Assembly (NCBI GenBank): GCA_023399815.1
Contig: JAEWOJ010000169.1
Span: forward strand, 1-13,492
Reading direction: 5' to 3'
From: Pseudomonadota bacterium
GTDB lineage: Bacteria; Pseudomonadota; Gammaproteobacteria; Xanthomonadales; Xanthomonadaceae
DNA length: 13,492 bases
Shown: positions 6,138-13,423 of the stretch, piece by piece
How positions within the stretch are numbered: position 1 is the first letter of the stretch
Layout of the letters: each line of letters begins with the position of its first letter
Notes under the pieces: generated by a model
What the model saw: only the letters and a program-made list of their open reading frames with translations
Databases searched by the model: none
Told to the model about the DNA's origin: nothing
Program-made: the position numbers and the translations under genes

Positions 6138-7207
6138 TGCGCCCGGCACAGGCCCTGATCGACCTGGAAGCGCTGCGCCACAACTACCGGCTGGCCCGGC
6201 GGCTGGGCGGCGGCAAGGCGCTGGCGGTGATCAAGGCCGACGCCTACGGCCACGGCGCGGTCGCCTGCGCGCGCGCGCTGGAGGCCGAGGCCGACGGTTT
6301 CGGCGTGGCCTGCATCGAGGAGGCGCTGGAACTGCGCCGGGCCGGCATCACCAGGCCGGTGCTGCTGCTGGAAGGCTTCTTCGACGCCGCCGAACTGCCG
6401 CTGATCGTCGAGCACGGCCTGTGGACCGCGGTGGCTTCGCCCTGGCAGGTCGACGCGATGGCCGCGTTCCGCACCGACGCCACGCTGCAGGTCTGGCTGA
6501 AGCTGGACAGCGGCATGCACCGGCTGGGCCTGTCGGTGGACGAATTCCGCGCCGCGCATGCGCGGCTGTCGGCGCTGCCGCACATCGCGCCGATGGTGCT
6601 GATGAGCCACTTCGCCCGCGCCGACGAACTGGACAGCCCGCGCACGCAGGAACAGCTGGCTACCTTCAACCGCGCCATCGACGGCCTGCAGGGCGAGACC
6701 AGCCTGTGCAACTCGCCGGCGCTGCTGGGCTGGCCGCAGGTGCGCAGCGACTGGGTGCGGCCGGGGCTGATGCTGTATGGCGCCGACCCTTTGTATCCGC
6801 AGCCGAGCGCGCACGCCGGACAGCTGCGCCCGGTGATGACCCTGCAGTCGCGGGTGATCGCGGTGCGCGAGATCGGCGCCGGCGAGCCGCTGGGCTACGG
6901 CGCGCGCTTCGTCGCCGCGCGGCCCACGCGGGTGGGCGTGGTGGCGATGGGCTATGCCGACGGCTACCCGCAGTTCGCGCCCAACGGCACCCCGGTGCAG
7001 ATCGACGGCGTGCCTGGCCAGCTGATCGGGCGGGTGTCGATGGACATGCTTACCGTGGACCTGACCGGGCACCCGCAGGCCGGGCTGGGCAGCATCGTGC
7101 AGCTGTGGGGCACGGCGCCGACCATTTCCGAGCTGGCGCCACGCTGCAACACCAGCGCCTACCGGCTGCCGTGCAGCCTCAAGCGCGTCGAAAGGGTTTA
7201 TCTGTAA
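6137..7207 (+). CDS. alr: Alanine racemase, catabolic (DadX type)
   Basis: This PLP enzyme interconverts L- and D-alanine. The 356-residue protein is full length. The N-terminal barrel carries the PLP lysine Lys33 (AVIKADAYGHG). Arg129 (GMHRLG), SHFARAD at 157-163 and Arg208-Pro-Gly-Leu (VRPGLMLYG) complete the cofactor site. The second catalytic base, Tyr254 (LGYGARFV), starts the C-terminal beta domain, with GYADGYP and GRVSMDM further on. Placement in one operon with dadA, with TGATG overlap and GGGGAG seven bases before the start, indicates the catabolic role: it supplies D-alanine to DadA so that L-alanine can serve as carbon and nitrogen source. It can also feed D-alanine to peptidoglycan. 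Whether it is the only alanine racemase of the genome cannot be seen here. Confidence 0.97.
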   Translation: MRPAQALIDLEALRHNYRLARRLGGGKALAVIKADAYGHGAVACARALEAEADGFGVACIEEALELRRAGITRPVLLLEGFFDAAELPLIVEHGLWTAVASPWQVDAMAAFRTDATLQVWLKLDSGMHRLGLSVDEFRAAHARLSALPHIAPMVLMSHFARADELDSPRTQEQLATFNRAIDGLQGETSLCNSPALLGWPQVRSDWVRPGLMLYGADPLYPQPSAHAGQLRPVMTLQSRVIAVREIGAGEPLGYGARFVAARPTRVGVVAMGYADGYPQFAPNGTPVQIDGVPGQLIGRVSMDMLTVDLTGHPQAGLGSIVQLWGTAPTISELAPRCNTSAYRLPCSLKRVERVYL

Positions 7208-7244
7208 ACGGCCTGCGACCCGCCCAAGCGCCTGCAGGAACGAC

Positions 7245-7314
7245 TGTAGGAGCGACGCCAGTCGCGACCGGGCTTTACCGATGATGCCGGGTGGCTAGTG
7301 GCGTCGCTCCCACA
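7245..7314. repeat. Interspersed palindromic repeat between convergent genes, copy 2
   Basis: TGT-A-GGAGCGACGCCA (7245-7260) and TGGCGTCGCTCC-C-ACA (7299-7314) are inverted copies, identical over 12 bases plus three more after one mismatch, around a 38-base loop. The first half, 7245-7273, is the same repeat as at 57-85. It lies between the stops of alr and the DUF3016 gene, so the large hairpin may end or stabilise both transcripts. No long T run follows. Confidence 0.65.
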
Positions 7315-7328
7315 TGTTTTCCAGGTTT

Positions 7329-7901
7329 TTACAGCCCGGCGGTGGCGCGGTCGTCGCGCAGTTCGCGGCGCAGCCAGTCGTCGAGCAGGCGCTTCTCGTA
7401 GCGCAGCGGATCGGTGTCGGACAGGCGGGTGCTGCCGTACAGGTAGGCGTTGTCCACCAGCTTGCGCTCGCCCTGGTCGACCACCTGGCCCTGCGCGTTG
7501 GTCAGGGTGAACTGCAGGCTGATCCGCGGCGGGTAGATGTCGCGCATGAAGCGCACCTCGTCCATGCGCGCGCCGTGCCAGGGCTCGTAGTCGCCGGCGA
7601 GCTTGATGTCGGTGATGGTGACGGCCAGCTGCTGCCCGTCGGGCAGCTGGTTGACGGCCTGCTTGCGCAGGTATTCGGCCAGTTTCACCACCCAATCGCC
7701 GCGCTCGGCTTCCCAGCGGTTGCGGCTCTGGCGCAGTTCGGTGAACCCGGACGGATCGTTCCACTGCACCTGCACCGGGCCTTCGCTGGCCAGGGCGCGG
7801 GGCGCCTGCGGATCGGTGACGGTGCTGGGTGGCCGGGCATCGGCGGCGCCCGCCGCGAGCAGCGCGGCCAGCGTCAGTCCGGCAAACGTCGTGGTCTTCA
7901 T
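7329..7901 (-). CDS. DUF3016 domain-containing exported protein
   Basis: The 190-residue product has a signal peptide (MKTTTFAGLTLAALLAAGAADA, cleavage near residue 22) and a mature domain that I recognise as DUF3016. It shows VQVQWNDPSGFTELRQSRNR, then WVVKLAEYLRKQAVNQLPDG, then VTITDIKLAGDYEPW and a long helix at the C-terminus (LRYEKRLLDDWLRRELRDD). No function is established for the family to my knowledge; the fold suggests a periplasmic or envelope protein. There is no lipobox. The start ATG at 7899-7901 has GGAGG six bases upstream and gives a clean signal peptide; the frame is open further upstream without signs of coding. It is convergent with alr and divergent from the histidine kinase gene. 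Confidence 0.88.
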   Translation of the reverse strand: MKTTTFAGLTLAALLAAGAADARPPSTVTDPQAPRALASEGPVQVQWNDPSGFTELRQSRNRWEAERGDWVVKLAEYLRKQAVNQLPDGQQLAVTITDIKLAGDYEPWHGARMDEVRFMRDIYPPRISLQFTLTNAQGQVVDQGERKLVDNAYLYGSTRLSDTDPLRYEKRLLDDWLRRELRDDRATAGL

Positions 7902-8085
7902 GACAGCCTCCGGTGAAGGGTGTGTCCTGCAGTGTGGGGCCGATGCCGGCACCGGGCAATCGCGGCGGCCCCGAAGGTTGGAGCCGGGTTGCGGACGGTT
8001 CATCATCACGCGCCGTCGATAGCGCCCCGACCAGACTCAGCTTCCCGCCGCCGTGCCGCCGCAAGAATCCCCGGTCACCCTGGCC

Positions 8086-10104
8086 ATGCCCACTCCCGAG
8101 CTCGCGCCGCTCGTCCTGTCGCCGGTTGCCGCGGAGACCGGTGCCCTGGAAGGGGCGCCGCTGTACCAGGAGGTCTTCGAGGCCGTCGGCACCGGCTTCT
8201 GCGTGGTCGAGGTGCTGTTCGACGAGACCCGCGCCGTGGATTTCATCCATTGCAGGGTCAACGCGGCGTTCGAGCGCATCACCGGCCTGTCCGATGTCGC
8301 CGGGCGCCGCGCCAGCGAGCTGTTGCCGGGGCTGGACGCGTACTGGTCGCAGGTGTTCGGGCGGGTGGTCGAGGACGGCGTGCCGGTGCAGTTCGAGCGG
8401 TATCTCCCGCAGCTCGGGCACTGGTATTCGGTGGAGGCGGTGCGGCTCGGACCGGCCGCGGCGCGGCGGGTGGCGGTACTGTTCTTCGACATCTCGCGGC
8501 GCAAGCAGGTCGAGACCGAGCTGGCCGAGAGCGAGGCGCGCTTCAGCGCGCTGGCCGACGGCCTGCCGATGCCGGTCTGGGTGCTGGACGACCTGGGCCA
8601 CGTGCGCTTCGTCAACAGCGCCTTCGGCAGCTTCTTCGGCCTGCCCGGCGAGCATCCGTTCGGGCCGCGCTGGTGGGAAGGGCTGCTGCACCCGGAGGAC
8701 CTGAAGGTCTTCGAGTACGCGCTGGAGGACGCGCTGGCCAACGAGCGCGAAATGCACCTGAACGCCCGCCTGCGGCGCCACGACGGGCAATGGCGCTGGC
8801 TGGAGATGAACGCCGCGCCGCGCTTCTCCGCCGATGGCCGCTTCATCGGCCTGGCCGGCAACAGCCCGGACATCACCGAGCGCCGCGAGATCGAGATGGC
8901 GCGCGAGGAACTGCTCGAGGCCGAGCGCGCCGCCCGCAATGCCGCGGAGGCCACGACGCGGATGAAGGACGAGTTCCTCGCCACGCTCTCGCACGAACTG
9001 CGCACGCCGCTGACCACCATCCTGGGCTGGAGCGAGCTGCTGCTGCAGCGCATGGAACCCGGGCACCCGATGCGCCGCGGCATGGAGGTGATCGCCAGCA
9101 GCGCCATGGCGCAGAAACGGCTGATGTCGGACATGCTCGACCTGAGCAGCATGCTGCTGGGCAAGGTGCAGCTGGAAGTGGAGGTGCTGGACCTGGCCGA
9201 GCAGGTACGCGAGGCGGTGCGCCTGCAGGAACTGGTCGCGCAGGGCAAGGCGCAGGTGCTGGCGGTCAGCGTGCCGCCGGAGCCGTGCCCGGTGCTGGGC
9301 GATGCGACGCGGCTGCAGCAGGTGCTGTGGAACCTGCTGGCGAACGCGATCAAGTTCACCCCGGTCGAGGGCCGGGTGGAGGTGGCGTTGCGCCAGGACG
9401 GCGAGCACTACGTGGTGGACGTGCGCGACAACGGCGACGGCATCGCGCCGGAATTCCTCGCCCGCCTGTTCAGCCGCTTCAGCCAGGCCGACGGCACCAC
9501 CACCCGCCGCCACGGCGGCCTGGGGCTGGGGCTGGCGATCGCGCAGCAGCTGACCGAGCTGCATGGCGGCGCGGTCTCGGCCGAGAGCGCAGGGGCCGGG
9601 CAGGGCGCCACGTTCCGCGTGCGGCTGCCGGTGTACCGGGCCGAGGCCGCCGGCCGGCCGCGCCGCACCGTGCAGCGGGTCGTCGCCGGCGAGCAGGTGA
9701 TGGCCGCGCATCCGCTGGCGGGCATGCGCATCCTGGTGGTGGAGGACCAGCCGGAGGTGCTGGCCTACCTCCGCCGCATGCTCGAGGAACAGGGCGCCAC
9801 CGTGGTGGCCGCGGTCTCCGCGGCCGAGGCGCTGGAACTGCTCGACCTGCGCGGGCACGCCGCCTTCGACGTGCTGGTCAGCGACATCGGCATGCCGGGC
9901 ATGGACGGCTACGGCCTGGTGCGCACCCTGCGCGAGACCATGGGCGTATCCGCGGCCGAGCTGCCGGCGGTGGCGGTGACCGCGCTGGCGCGCGTGGACG
10001 ATCGCCGCCGCGCGATCGCCGCCGGCTTCCAGAAGCATGTCGCCAAGCCCTACAGCGTGGCGCAGCTGGTCGGGGCGATACGCGAGGCCCGCACCGGCTG
10101 CTGA
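8086..10104 (+). CDS. Soluble hybrid histidine kinase (PAS-PAS-HisKA-HATPase-REC)
   Basis: This two-component sensor autophosphorylates on histidine and passes the phosphate to its own receiver. In the 672-residue product, two PAS domains lie at about 25-140 (FDISRR at its end) and 150-270 (GNSPDITERREIE at its end). HisKA holds His303 (SHELRTPL). HATPase_c has Asn420 (LLANAIKF), the G1 box DNGDGI at 448-453 and the G2 box GGLGLGLAI at 477-485. The receiver at about 547-668 has Glu553/Asp554, the acceptor Asp600 (SDIGMPGMDG), Thr632 and Lys654. All catalytic residues are present. There is no signal peptide or membrane helix, so it senses something inside the cell; the PAS ligand is unknown. 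No HPt domain or separate regulator is nearby, so partners must be elsewhere. The start is uncertain: neither ATG 8086 nor GTG 8053, 11 codons upstream, has a ribosome binding site. Confidence 0.92.
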   Translation: MPTPELAPLVLSPVAAETGALEGAPLYQEVFEAVGTGFCVVEVLFDETRAVDFIHCRVNAAFERITGLSDVAGRRASELLPGLDAYWSQVFGRVVEDGVPVQFERYLPQLGHWYSVEAVRLGPAAARRVAVLFFDISRRKQVETELAESEARFSALADGLPMPVWVLDDLGHVRFVNSAFGSFFGLPGEHPFGPRWWEGLLHPEDLKVFEYALEDALANEREMHLNARLRRHDGQWRWLEMNAAPRFSADGRFIGLAGNSPDITERREIEMAREELLEAERAARNAAEATTRMKDEFLATLSHELRTPLTTILGWSELLLQRMEPGHPMRRGMEVIASSAMAQKRLMSDMLDLSSMLLGKVQLEVEVLDLAEQVREAVRLQELVAQGKAQVLAVSVPPEPCPVLGDATRLQQVLWNLLANAIKFTPVEGRVEVALRQDGEHYVVDVRDNGDGIAPEFLARLFSRFSQADGTTTRRHGGLGLGLAIAQQLTELHGGAVSAESAGAGQGATFRVRLPVYRAEAAGRPRRTVQRVVAGEQVMAAHPLAGMRILVVEDQPEVLAYLRRMLEEQGATVVAAVSAAEALELLDLRGHAAFDVLVSDIGMPGMDGYGLVRTLRETMGVSAAELPAVAVTALARVDDRRRAIAAGFQKHVAKPYSVAQLVGAIREARTGC

Positions 10105-10106
10105 AC

Positions 10107-10145
10107 CGGCCCGGCCGGCGCCAGGGTCGGCCGCGGGCCGGGCCG
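10107..10145 (+). terminator. GC-rich hairpin after the histidine kinase gene
   Basis: CGGCCCGGCC (10107-10116) and GGCCGGGCCG (10136-10145) can pair over ten bases with a 19-base loop, starting three bases after the kinase stop. There is no T run, so it is not a classical terminator, and chance pairing is easy in such GC-rich DNA. Its right arm touches the possible -10 box TAGAAT of rsmC. Confidence 0.35.
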
Positions 10146-10146
10146 C

Positions 10147-10152
10147 TAGAAT
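10147..10152 (+). promoter_or_regulatory. Possible -10 box of the rsmC-rsuA cluster
   Basis: TAGAAT matches the sigma-70 -10 consensus at five of six positions. It lies 34 bases before the rsmC start and is framed by GGCC on both sides, like the TACAAT at 898-903. No TTGACA-like hexamer is found at 16-18 bases, so support is limited. Confidence 0.35.
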
Positions 10153-10185
10153 GGCCGGCTACGTTCCGCCGGATCTCTCACTCGC

Positions 10186-11241
10186 ATGGCCACCTCCCAG
10201 GACGCCCCCCTGCAGACGCTTTTCCTCCCGTTCGCCAGCGGCGCCCTGTCGTGGCCGCAGGGGCCGGTGCTGTTCCTGCGTGCCCGCGAGGGCTGGCCGC
10301 TGCGCGAGTATGCCGCCGCCGGGCAACTGGTCTGCGTGCAGAGCTTCCGCCCGTTCGCACAGGCGCTGGAGCGTGGCGGCTGGGAGGTGCGCGACGAGAT
10401 GGCGCTGGAAGCCTCGGACGCGCGCTATCCGCTGGTGCTGGTGCTGCCGCCACGCCAGCGCGACGAGGCCCGCGCGCTGCTGGCGCGGGCGCTGGAACGG
10501 GTGGCGCCGGGCGGCGTGCTGGTCGCCTGCCAGTCCAACAACGAGGGCGCGCGCTCCGGCGAAAGCGACCTGCAGCAGTTGGCCGGGCTGGGCGGCAAGC
10601 TGACCAAGAACCACTGCCGCGTGTTCTGGACGGCGCCGCTGGATGGCGGCCACGACGAAGCGCTGCGCACGCGCTGGGCGGCGCTGGACGCGCCGCGCGC
10701 GATTCTCGATGGCCGCTTCCACAGCCGCCCCGGCGTGTTCGCCTGGGACCGCATCGACCCAGCCTCGGCGCTGCTGGCCGAACAGCTGCCGGCCGACCTG
10801 GCCGGGCATGGCGCCGACCTCGGCGCCGGCTGGGGCTACCTGTCGGCCGAGGTGCTGGCGCGTTGCCCGAAGGTGACGGCGCTGGACCTGTACGAGGCCG
10901 AATCGCGCGCACTGGAACTGGCCCGCCGCAACCTCGCCGGCAGCGCTGCGCAGCTGGATTTCCGCTGGCACGACGTCACCGCCGGCATCGACGGCCGCTA
11001 CGACTTCATCGTCTCCAACCCGCCGTTCCACACCCCCGCGCGCGAGGACCGGCCGGATATCGGCCAGCGCTTCATCGCCGTGGCCGCGCAGGCGCTGCGC
11101 CCGGGCGGGCGCTTGTTCATGGTCGCCAACCGGCACCTGCCCTACGAGCAGATCCTCAACGACAGCTTCGGGCAGGTGCGCGTGGCGGCCGAGCGCGACG
11201 GCTTCAAGGTCATCGTCGGCACCCGCGGGGGCCGCGCATGA
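10186..11241 (+). CDS. rsmC: 16S rRNA (guanine(1207)-N2)-methyltransferase RsmC
   Basis: RsmC methylates N2 of G1207 of 16S rRNA in the assembled small subunit, using S-adenosylmethionine. The 351-residue protein (E. coli 343) shows the two-domain layout of the family. Residues 1-165 form a degenerate methyltransferase fold that helps RNA binding. Residues 175-345 form the catalytic domain, with PGVFAWDRID at 182-191 and the SAM motif ADLGAGWGYLS at 210-220. The catalytic NPPFH sits at 278-282, and ALRPGGRLFMVANRHLPYE at 303-321. The NPPF motif fits methylation of an exocyclic amino group. RsmC and the related RlmG share this layout; length and context with rsuA favour RsmC. The ATG at 10186 has only a weak ribosome binding site. 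The stop overlaps the next start as ATGA, so rsuA is probably translationally coupled. Confidence 0.88.
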   Translation: MATSQDAPLQTLFLPFASGALSWPQGPVLFLRAREGWPLREYAAAGQLVCVQSFRPFAQALERGGWEVRDEMALEASDARYPLVLVLPPRQRDEARALLARALERVAPGGVLVACQSNNEGARSGESDLQQLAGLGGKLTKNHCRVFWTAPLDGGHDEALRTRWAALDAPRAILDGRFHSRPGVFAWDRIDPASALLAEQLPADLAGHGADLGAGWGYLSAEVLARCPKVTALDLYEAESRALELARRNLAGSAAQLDFRWHDVTAGIDGRYDFIVSNPPFHTPAREDRPDIGQRFIAVAAQALRPGGRLFMVANRHLPYEQILNDSFGQVRVAAERDGFKVIVGTRGGRA

Positions 11242-11945
11242 AGCTGGTCAGGCACATCGCCAACCTCGGCTACGGCAGCCGCAAGCAGGTGCAGTGGCTG
11301 TTCCGCGAGGGCCGCGTCACCGATGCCGGCGGCGAGGTGCTGTACGCCGACGACAAGATCGAGCACGACGCCATCCGTATCGACGGCGAGCCGCTGGACC
11401 CGCCGCCCGGCCTGACCCTGATGCTGCACAAGCCGGCCGGCTACACCTGCTCGACCAAGGACCAGGGCCGGCTGGTCTACGACCTGCTTCCCGCCCGTTT
11501 CCGCGAGCGCTCGCCGCTGCTGTCCACGGTGGGGCGGCTGGACCGCGACACCAGCGGCCTGCTGCTGATGACCGACGACGGTGCGCTCCTGCACCGGATC
11601 GTGTCGCCGAAGTCGAAGCTGGACAAGGTCTACGAGGCGCAGCTGGCGCAGGACCTGCGCGGCGACGAGGCGGCGACCTTCGCCAGCGGCGCGTTGCTGC
11701 TGGAATCGGAGGACAAGCCGCTGCTGCCGGCCGAGCTCGACGTGCTCGGTCCGCGCCACGCGCGGCTGACCCTGCACGAGGGCCGCTACCACCAGGTGCG
11801 GCGCATGTTCGCCGCGGTCGGCAACCACGTCGACGCGCTGCACCGCAGCCGCATCGGCGGCCTGGCGCTGGACGACCTGGCCGAAGGGCAGTGGCGGCGA
11901 CTGGCCGCCGCCGACCTCGACGTCCTGTTCGGGGCCGCGCAGTGA
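11238..11945 (+). CDS. rsuA: 16S rRNA pseudouridine(516) synthase RsuA
   Basis: RsuA converts U516 of 16S rRNA to pseudouridine during small-subunit assembly. The 235-residue protein has an S4 RNA-binding domain at 1-55 (MKLVRHIANLGYGSRKQVQW, then REGRVT) and the catalytic domain from about 60. The catalytic aspartate is Asp102 in GRLDRDTSGLLLMT, the same number as in E. coli RsuA. LHKPAGYTCSTKD at 63-75 and the C-terminal GRYHQVRRMFAAVGNHVDAL are typical of the RsuA/RluB/E/F family. Length and the lack of a tail favour RsuA over RluB or RluF. It overlaps rsmC upstream by four bases (ATGA) and the HAD gene downstream by four bases (GTGA). Confidence 0.93.
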   Translation: MKLVRHIANLGYGSRKQVQWLFREGRVTDAGGEVLYADDKIEHDAIRIDGEPLDPPPGLTLMLHKPAGYTCSTKDQGRLVYDLLPARFRERSPLLSTVGRLDRDTSGLLLMTDDGALLHRIVSPKSKLDKVYEAQLAQDLRGDEAATFASGALLLESEDKPLLPAELDVLGPRHARLTLHEGRYHQVRRMFAAVGNHVDALHRSRIGGLALDDLAEGQWRRLAAADLDVLFGAAQ

Positions 11946-12628
11946 ACGCGGCGGGGGCACTGGACGCGCTGCCGCGGGCGGTGATCTTCGACATGGACGG
12001 GCTGATGCTCGACAGCGAGCGCGCCCTGCTCGGCTGCCTGGCGCAGGCCGGCGGCGAAGCCGGCCACGACCTGCCGGAAGACTTCCTGCTGTCGCTGATC
12101 GGCTCCAGCGACGCGCTCACCCGCGAGCGCATCGCCGGCCGTGTCGGCAGGGACGCGGTGGAGGCGCTGCTGCGCGAATCCTATGCGCGCTATGACGATC
12201 TGGTCGCGGTGGGCGTGCCGCACCGGCCCGGCGTCATCGACCTGCTCGACACCCTGGCCGCGCACGGCGTGCCGCGCGCGGTGGCGACCTCGACGCGGCG
12301 CCCGCTGGCGCTGCGCAAGCTCGAGACCGCCGGACTGCTGCGGTACTTCGAGCACGTGGCGACCAGCAGCGACGTCGCCCACCCCAAGCCCGCGCCGGAC
12401 ATCTACCTGCTGGCCGCGCACAGGCTGGGCGTGGAGCCGGCGCATTGCCTCGCGCTGGAGGACTCGCCCACCGGCGTGCGCGCCGCGCTGGCCGCCGGCA
12501 TGCGCGTGATCCAGGTTCCCGACCTGCTGGAGCCGGACGCCGCCGTGCGCGCCCTGGGCCACCGCATCGCCGGCTCGCTGCACGAGGTGCGCGGCTTGCT
12601 GCAACCGTTGCTGGCGGCGACGGCCTGA
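11942..12628 (+). CDS. HAD family phosphatase (beta-phosphoglucomutase-like)
   Basis: The 228-residue protein has all four HAD motifs. The nucleophile Asp17 and acid/base Asp19 are in VIFDMDGLMLDSE. Motif II is Thr116/Ser117 (VATSTRR), motif III Lys149 (HPKPAPDIY), and motif IV Glu173/Asp174 (LEDSPTGVRAALAAGM). The helical cap lies between motif I and II (about 27-95), as in subfamily IA enzymes such as beta-phosphoglucomutase and small sugar or nucleotide phosphatases. The substrate cannot be read from the sequence. The start is a GTG within the rsuA stop (GTGA), chosen because the protein then begins 11 residues before the first conserved strand; a further in-frame extension would lie over rsuA. 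Its place after two rRNA modification genes could be chance or a link to nucleotide recycling, which is inference. Confidence 0.9.
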   Translation: MNAAGALDALPRAVIFDMDGLMLDSERALLGCLAQAGGEAGHDLPEDFLLSLIGSSDALTRERIAGRVGRDAVEALLRESYARYDDLVAVGVPHRPGVIDLLDTLAAHGVPRAVATSTRRPLALRKLETAGLLRYFEHVATSSDVAHPKPAPDIYLLAAHRLGVEPAHCLALEDSPTGVRAALAAGMRVIQVPDLLEPDAAVRALGHRIAGSLHEVRGLLQPLLAATA

Positions 12629-12671
12629 AGTCTCCGCCGTGGTCGATCACGCCCCGGGACGGCAGCGGCGT

Positions 12672-13085
12672 CTAGCCATGCCGTCGCCGCGTGGCGGCTA
12701 TCGAGTCCGCGACAAGGCGTTCGAGGACCGAAACATCCAGGTCGGCCAGCTGCCTGAAGTAAAGGCAGGACTTGCCCATCTTGTGCTTGCCGAGCTGGGC
12801 GAGCAGCGGCCTGTCGCCCTCTTCGCAATCCAGGTACACGACAAGCTCGCGGCCGCGGATGGCGAATCCCGCGAGCGGCGCCTCTCCGGTTCGGCCGCTC
12901 TCGTAGGCATAGCGGTACGAGCCGTAGCCGACGATGCTCGGCCCCCACATCTTCGGCGGTTGTCCGGTGAGCTTCCCGAACAGCGCGATCAGGGCGCGGC
13001 AGTCGGCCGCCTGATGGTCGCTGGCGCGCGCGGCGATATAGGCGTCCACGCTTGCGTCGGTGGAGCGGGTCTTGTTCTCGGCCAT
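12672..13085 (-). CDS. DUF1801 domain-containing protein
   Basis: The 137-residue protein matches my memory of the DUF1801 (YdhG-like) family. It has an N-terminal helix with VDAYIAARASDHQAADCRAL, then LTGQPPKMWGPSIVGYGSYR with the conserved Trp-Gly-Pro-Ser-Ile. LVVYLDCEEGDRPLLAQLGK and GKSCLYFRQLADLDVSVLER follow. The family is small, soluble and uncharacterised in function; no catalytic residues are known to me. The start ATG at 13083-13085 has GGAGC seven bases upstream; the frame is open 12 codons further but without a ribosome binding site. It is convergent with the HAD gene (43 bases between stops, nothing notable seen there) and appears to be a single gene. Confidence 0.9.
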   Translation of the reverse strand: MAENKTRSTDASVDAYIAARASDHQAADCRALIALFGKLTGQPPKMWGPSIVGYGSYRYAYESGRTGEAPLAGFAIRGRELVVYLDCEEGDRPLLAQLGKHKMGKSCLYFRQLADLDVSVLERLVADSIAATRRRHG

Positions 13086-13149
13086 TCGCTTGCTCCGCGG
13101 GTCCGCTGGGGCAGGGGTCAACCCCGGCCAACAGCCTATTCCAACCGCC

Positions 13150-13220
13150 GTAGGCCGGGGTAACGCCCCGACGCTCCGCGCGTGGGACGCAAAGCCGTCA
13201 GGGATGTAACCCCGACCTAC
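13150..13220. repeat. 71-base imperfect palindrome, copy 1
   Basis: The ends GTAGGCCGGGGTAAC and GTAACCCCGACCTAC are inverted copies with two mismatches. Inside, CCCCGAC and GTCAGGG pair with one mismatch. The central part is nearly identical to copy 2. It stands just before a SMAG-type dimer. This and the following elements fill the non-coding stretch from 13086 to the end of the window. Confidence 0.8.
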
Positions 13221-13224
13221 CCGA

Positions 13225-13294
13225 GTAGTGCCGGCCGCTGGCCGGCAACTGCACGAATCACCACCACCGAGGCTGCCGGCCAGCGGCCGGCACT
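13225..13294. repeat. SMAG-type REP dimer, copy 1
   Basis: The left monomer is GTAG followed by TGCCGGCCGCTGGCCGGCA (13225-13247). The right monomer (13274-13294) is its exact inverse over 21 bases. The 26-base loop starts ACTGCA and ends CCGAGGC. The GTAG start and GC-rich stem are the mark of the SMAG family of Stenotrophomonas maltophilia. Each monomer also folds on itself. Confidence 0.85.
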
Positions 13295-13347
13295 GCCGTT
13301 GAGCGGTCAGTCGTCGGCGAGCAATCTGTTTCAGGGCCGCTCACGCC

Positions 13348-13419
13348 GTAGGCCGGGATAACGCCCCCGACGCTCCGCGCGTGGGACGCAAAGCCGTCGG
13401 GGGTGTAACCCCGATCTAC
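13348..13419. repeat. 72-base imperfect palindrome, copy 2
   Basis: This is a second copy of the element at 13150, one base longer, starting 198 bases later. Differences cluster at the stems. Here CCCCCGAC and GTCGGGGG pair without mismatch, whereas copy 1 has one mismatch and one pair fewer. Confidence 0.8.
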
Positions 13420-13423
13420 CCGG

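Noticed and set aside
7198..10038. Minus-strand open frame of 946 codons across the DUF3016 gene and the histidine kinase
   Set aside because: It runs in the wrong frame over DUF3016 and antisense to the kinase, which has all catalytic motifs. The long open frame is a result of high GC content.
7920..11945. A single plus-strand frame of 1341 codons joining the kinase region to rsuA
   Set aside because: Only its last 235 codons (rsuA) are real. The rest is out of frame with the kinase and rsmC and has no domain sense.
13295..13343. A short minus-strand tail reading NRLLADD and a stop, as a gene remnant
   Set aside because: A stop codon lies directly before it in the same frame, so at most seven codons are open. 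It is spacer between repeat units, with only a seven-base inverted repeat (TGAGCGG and CCGCTCA) at its edges.
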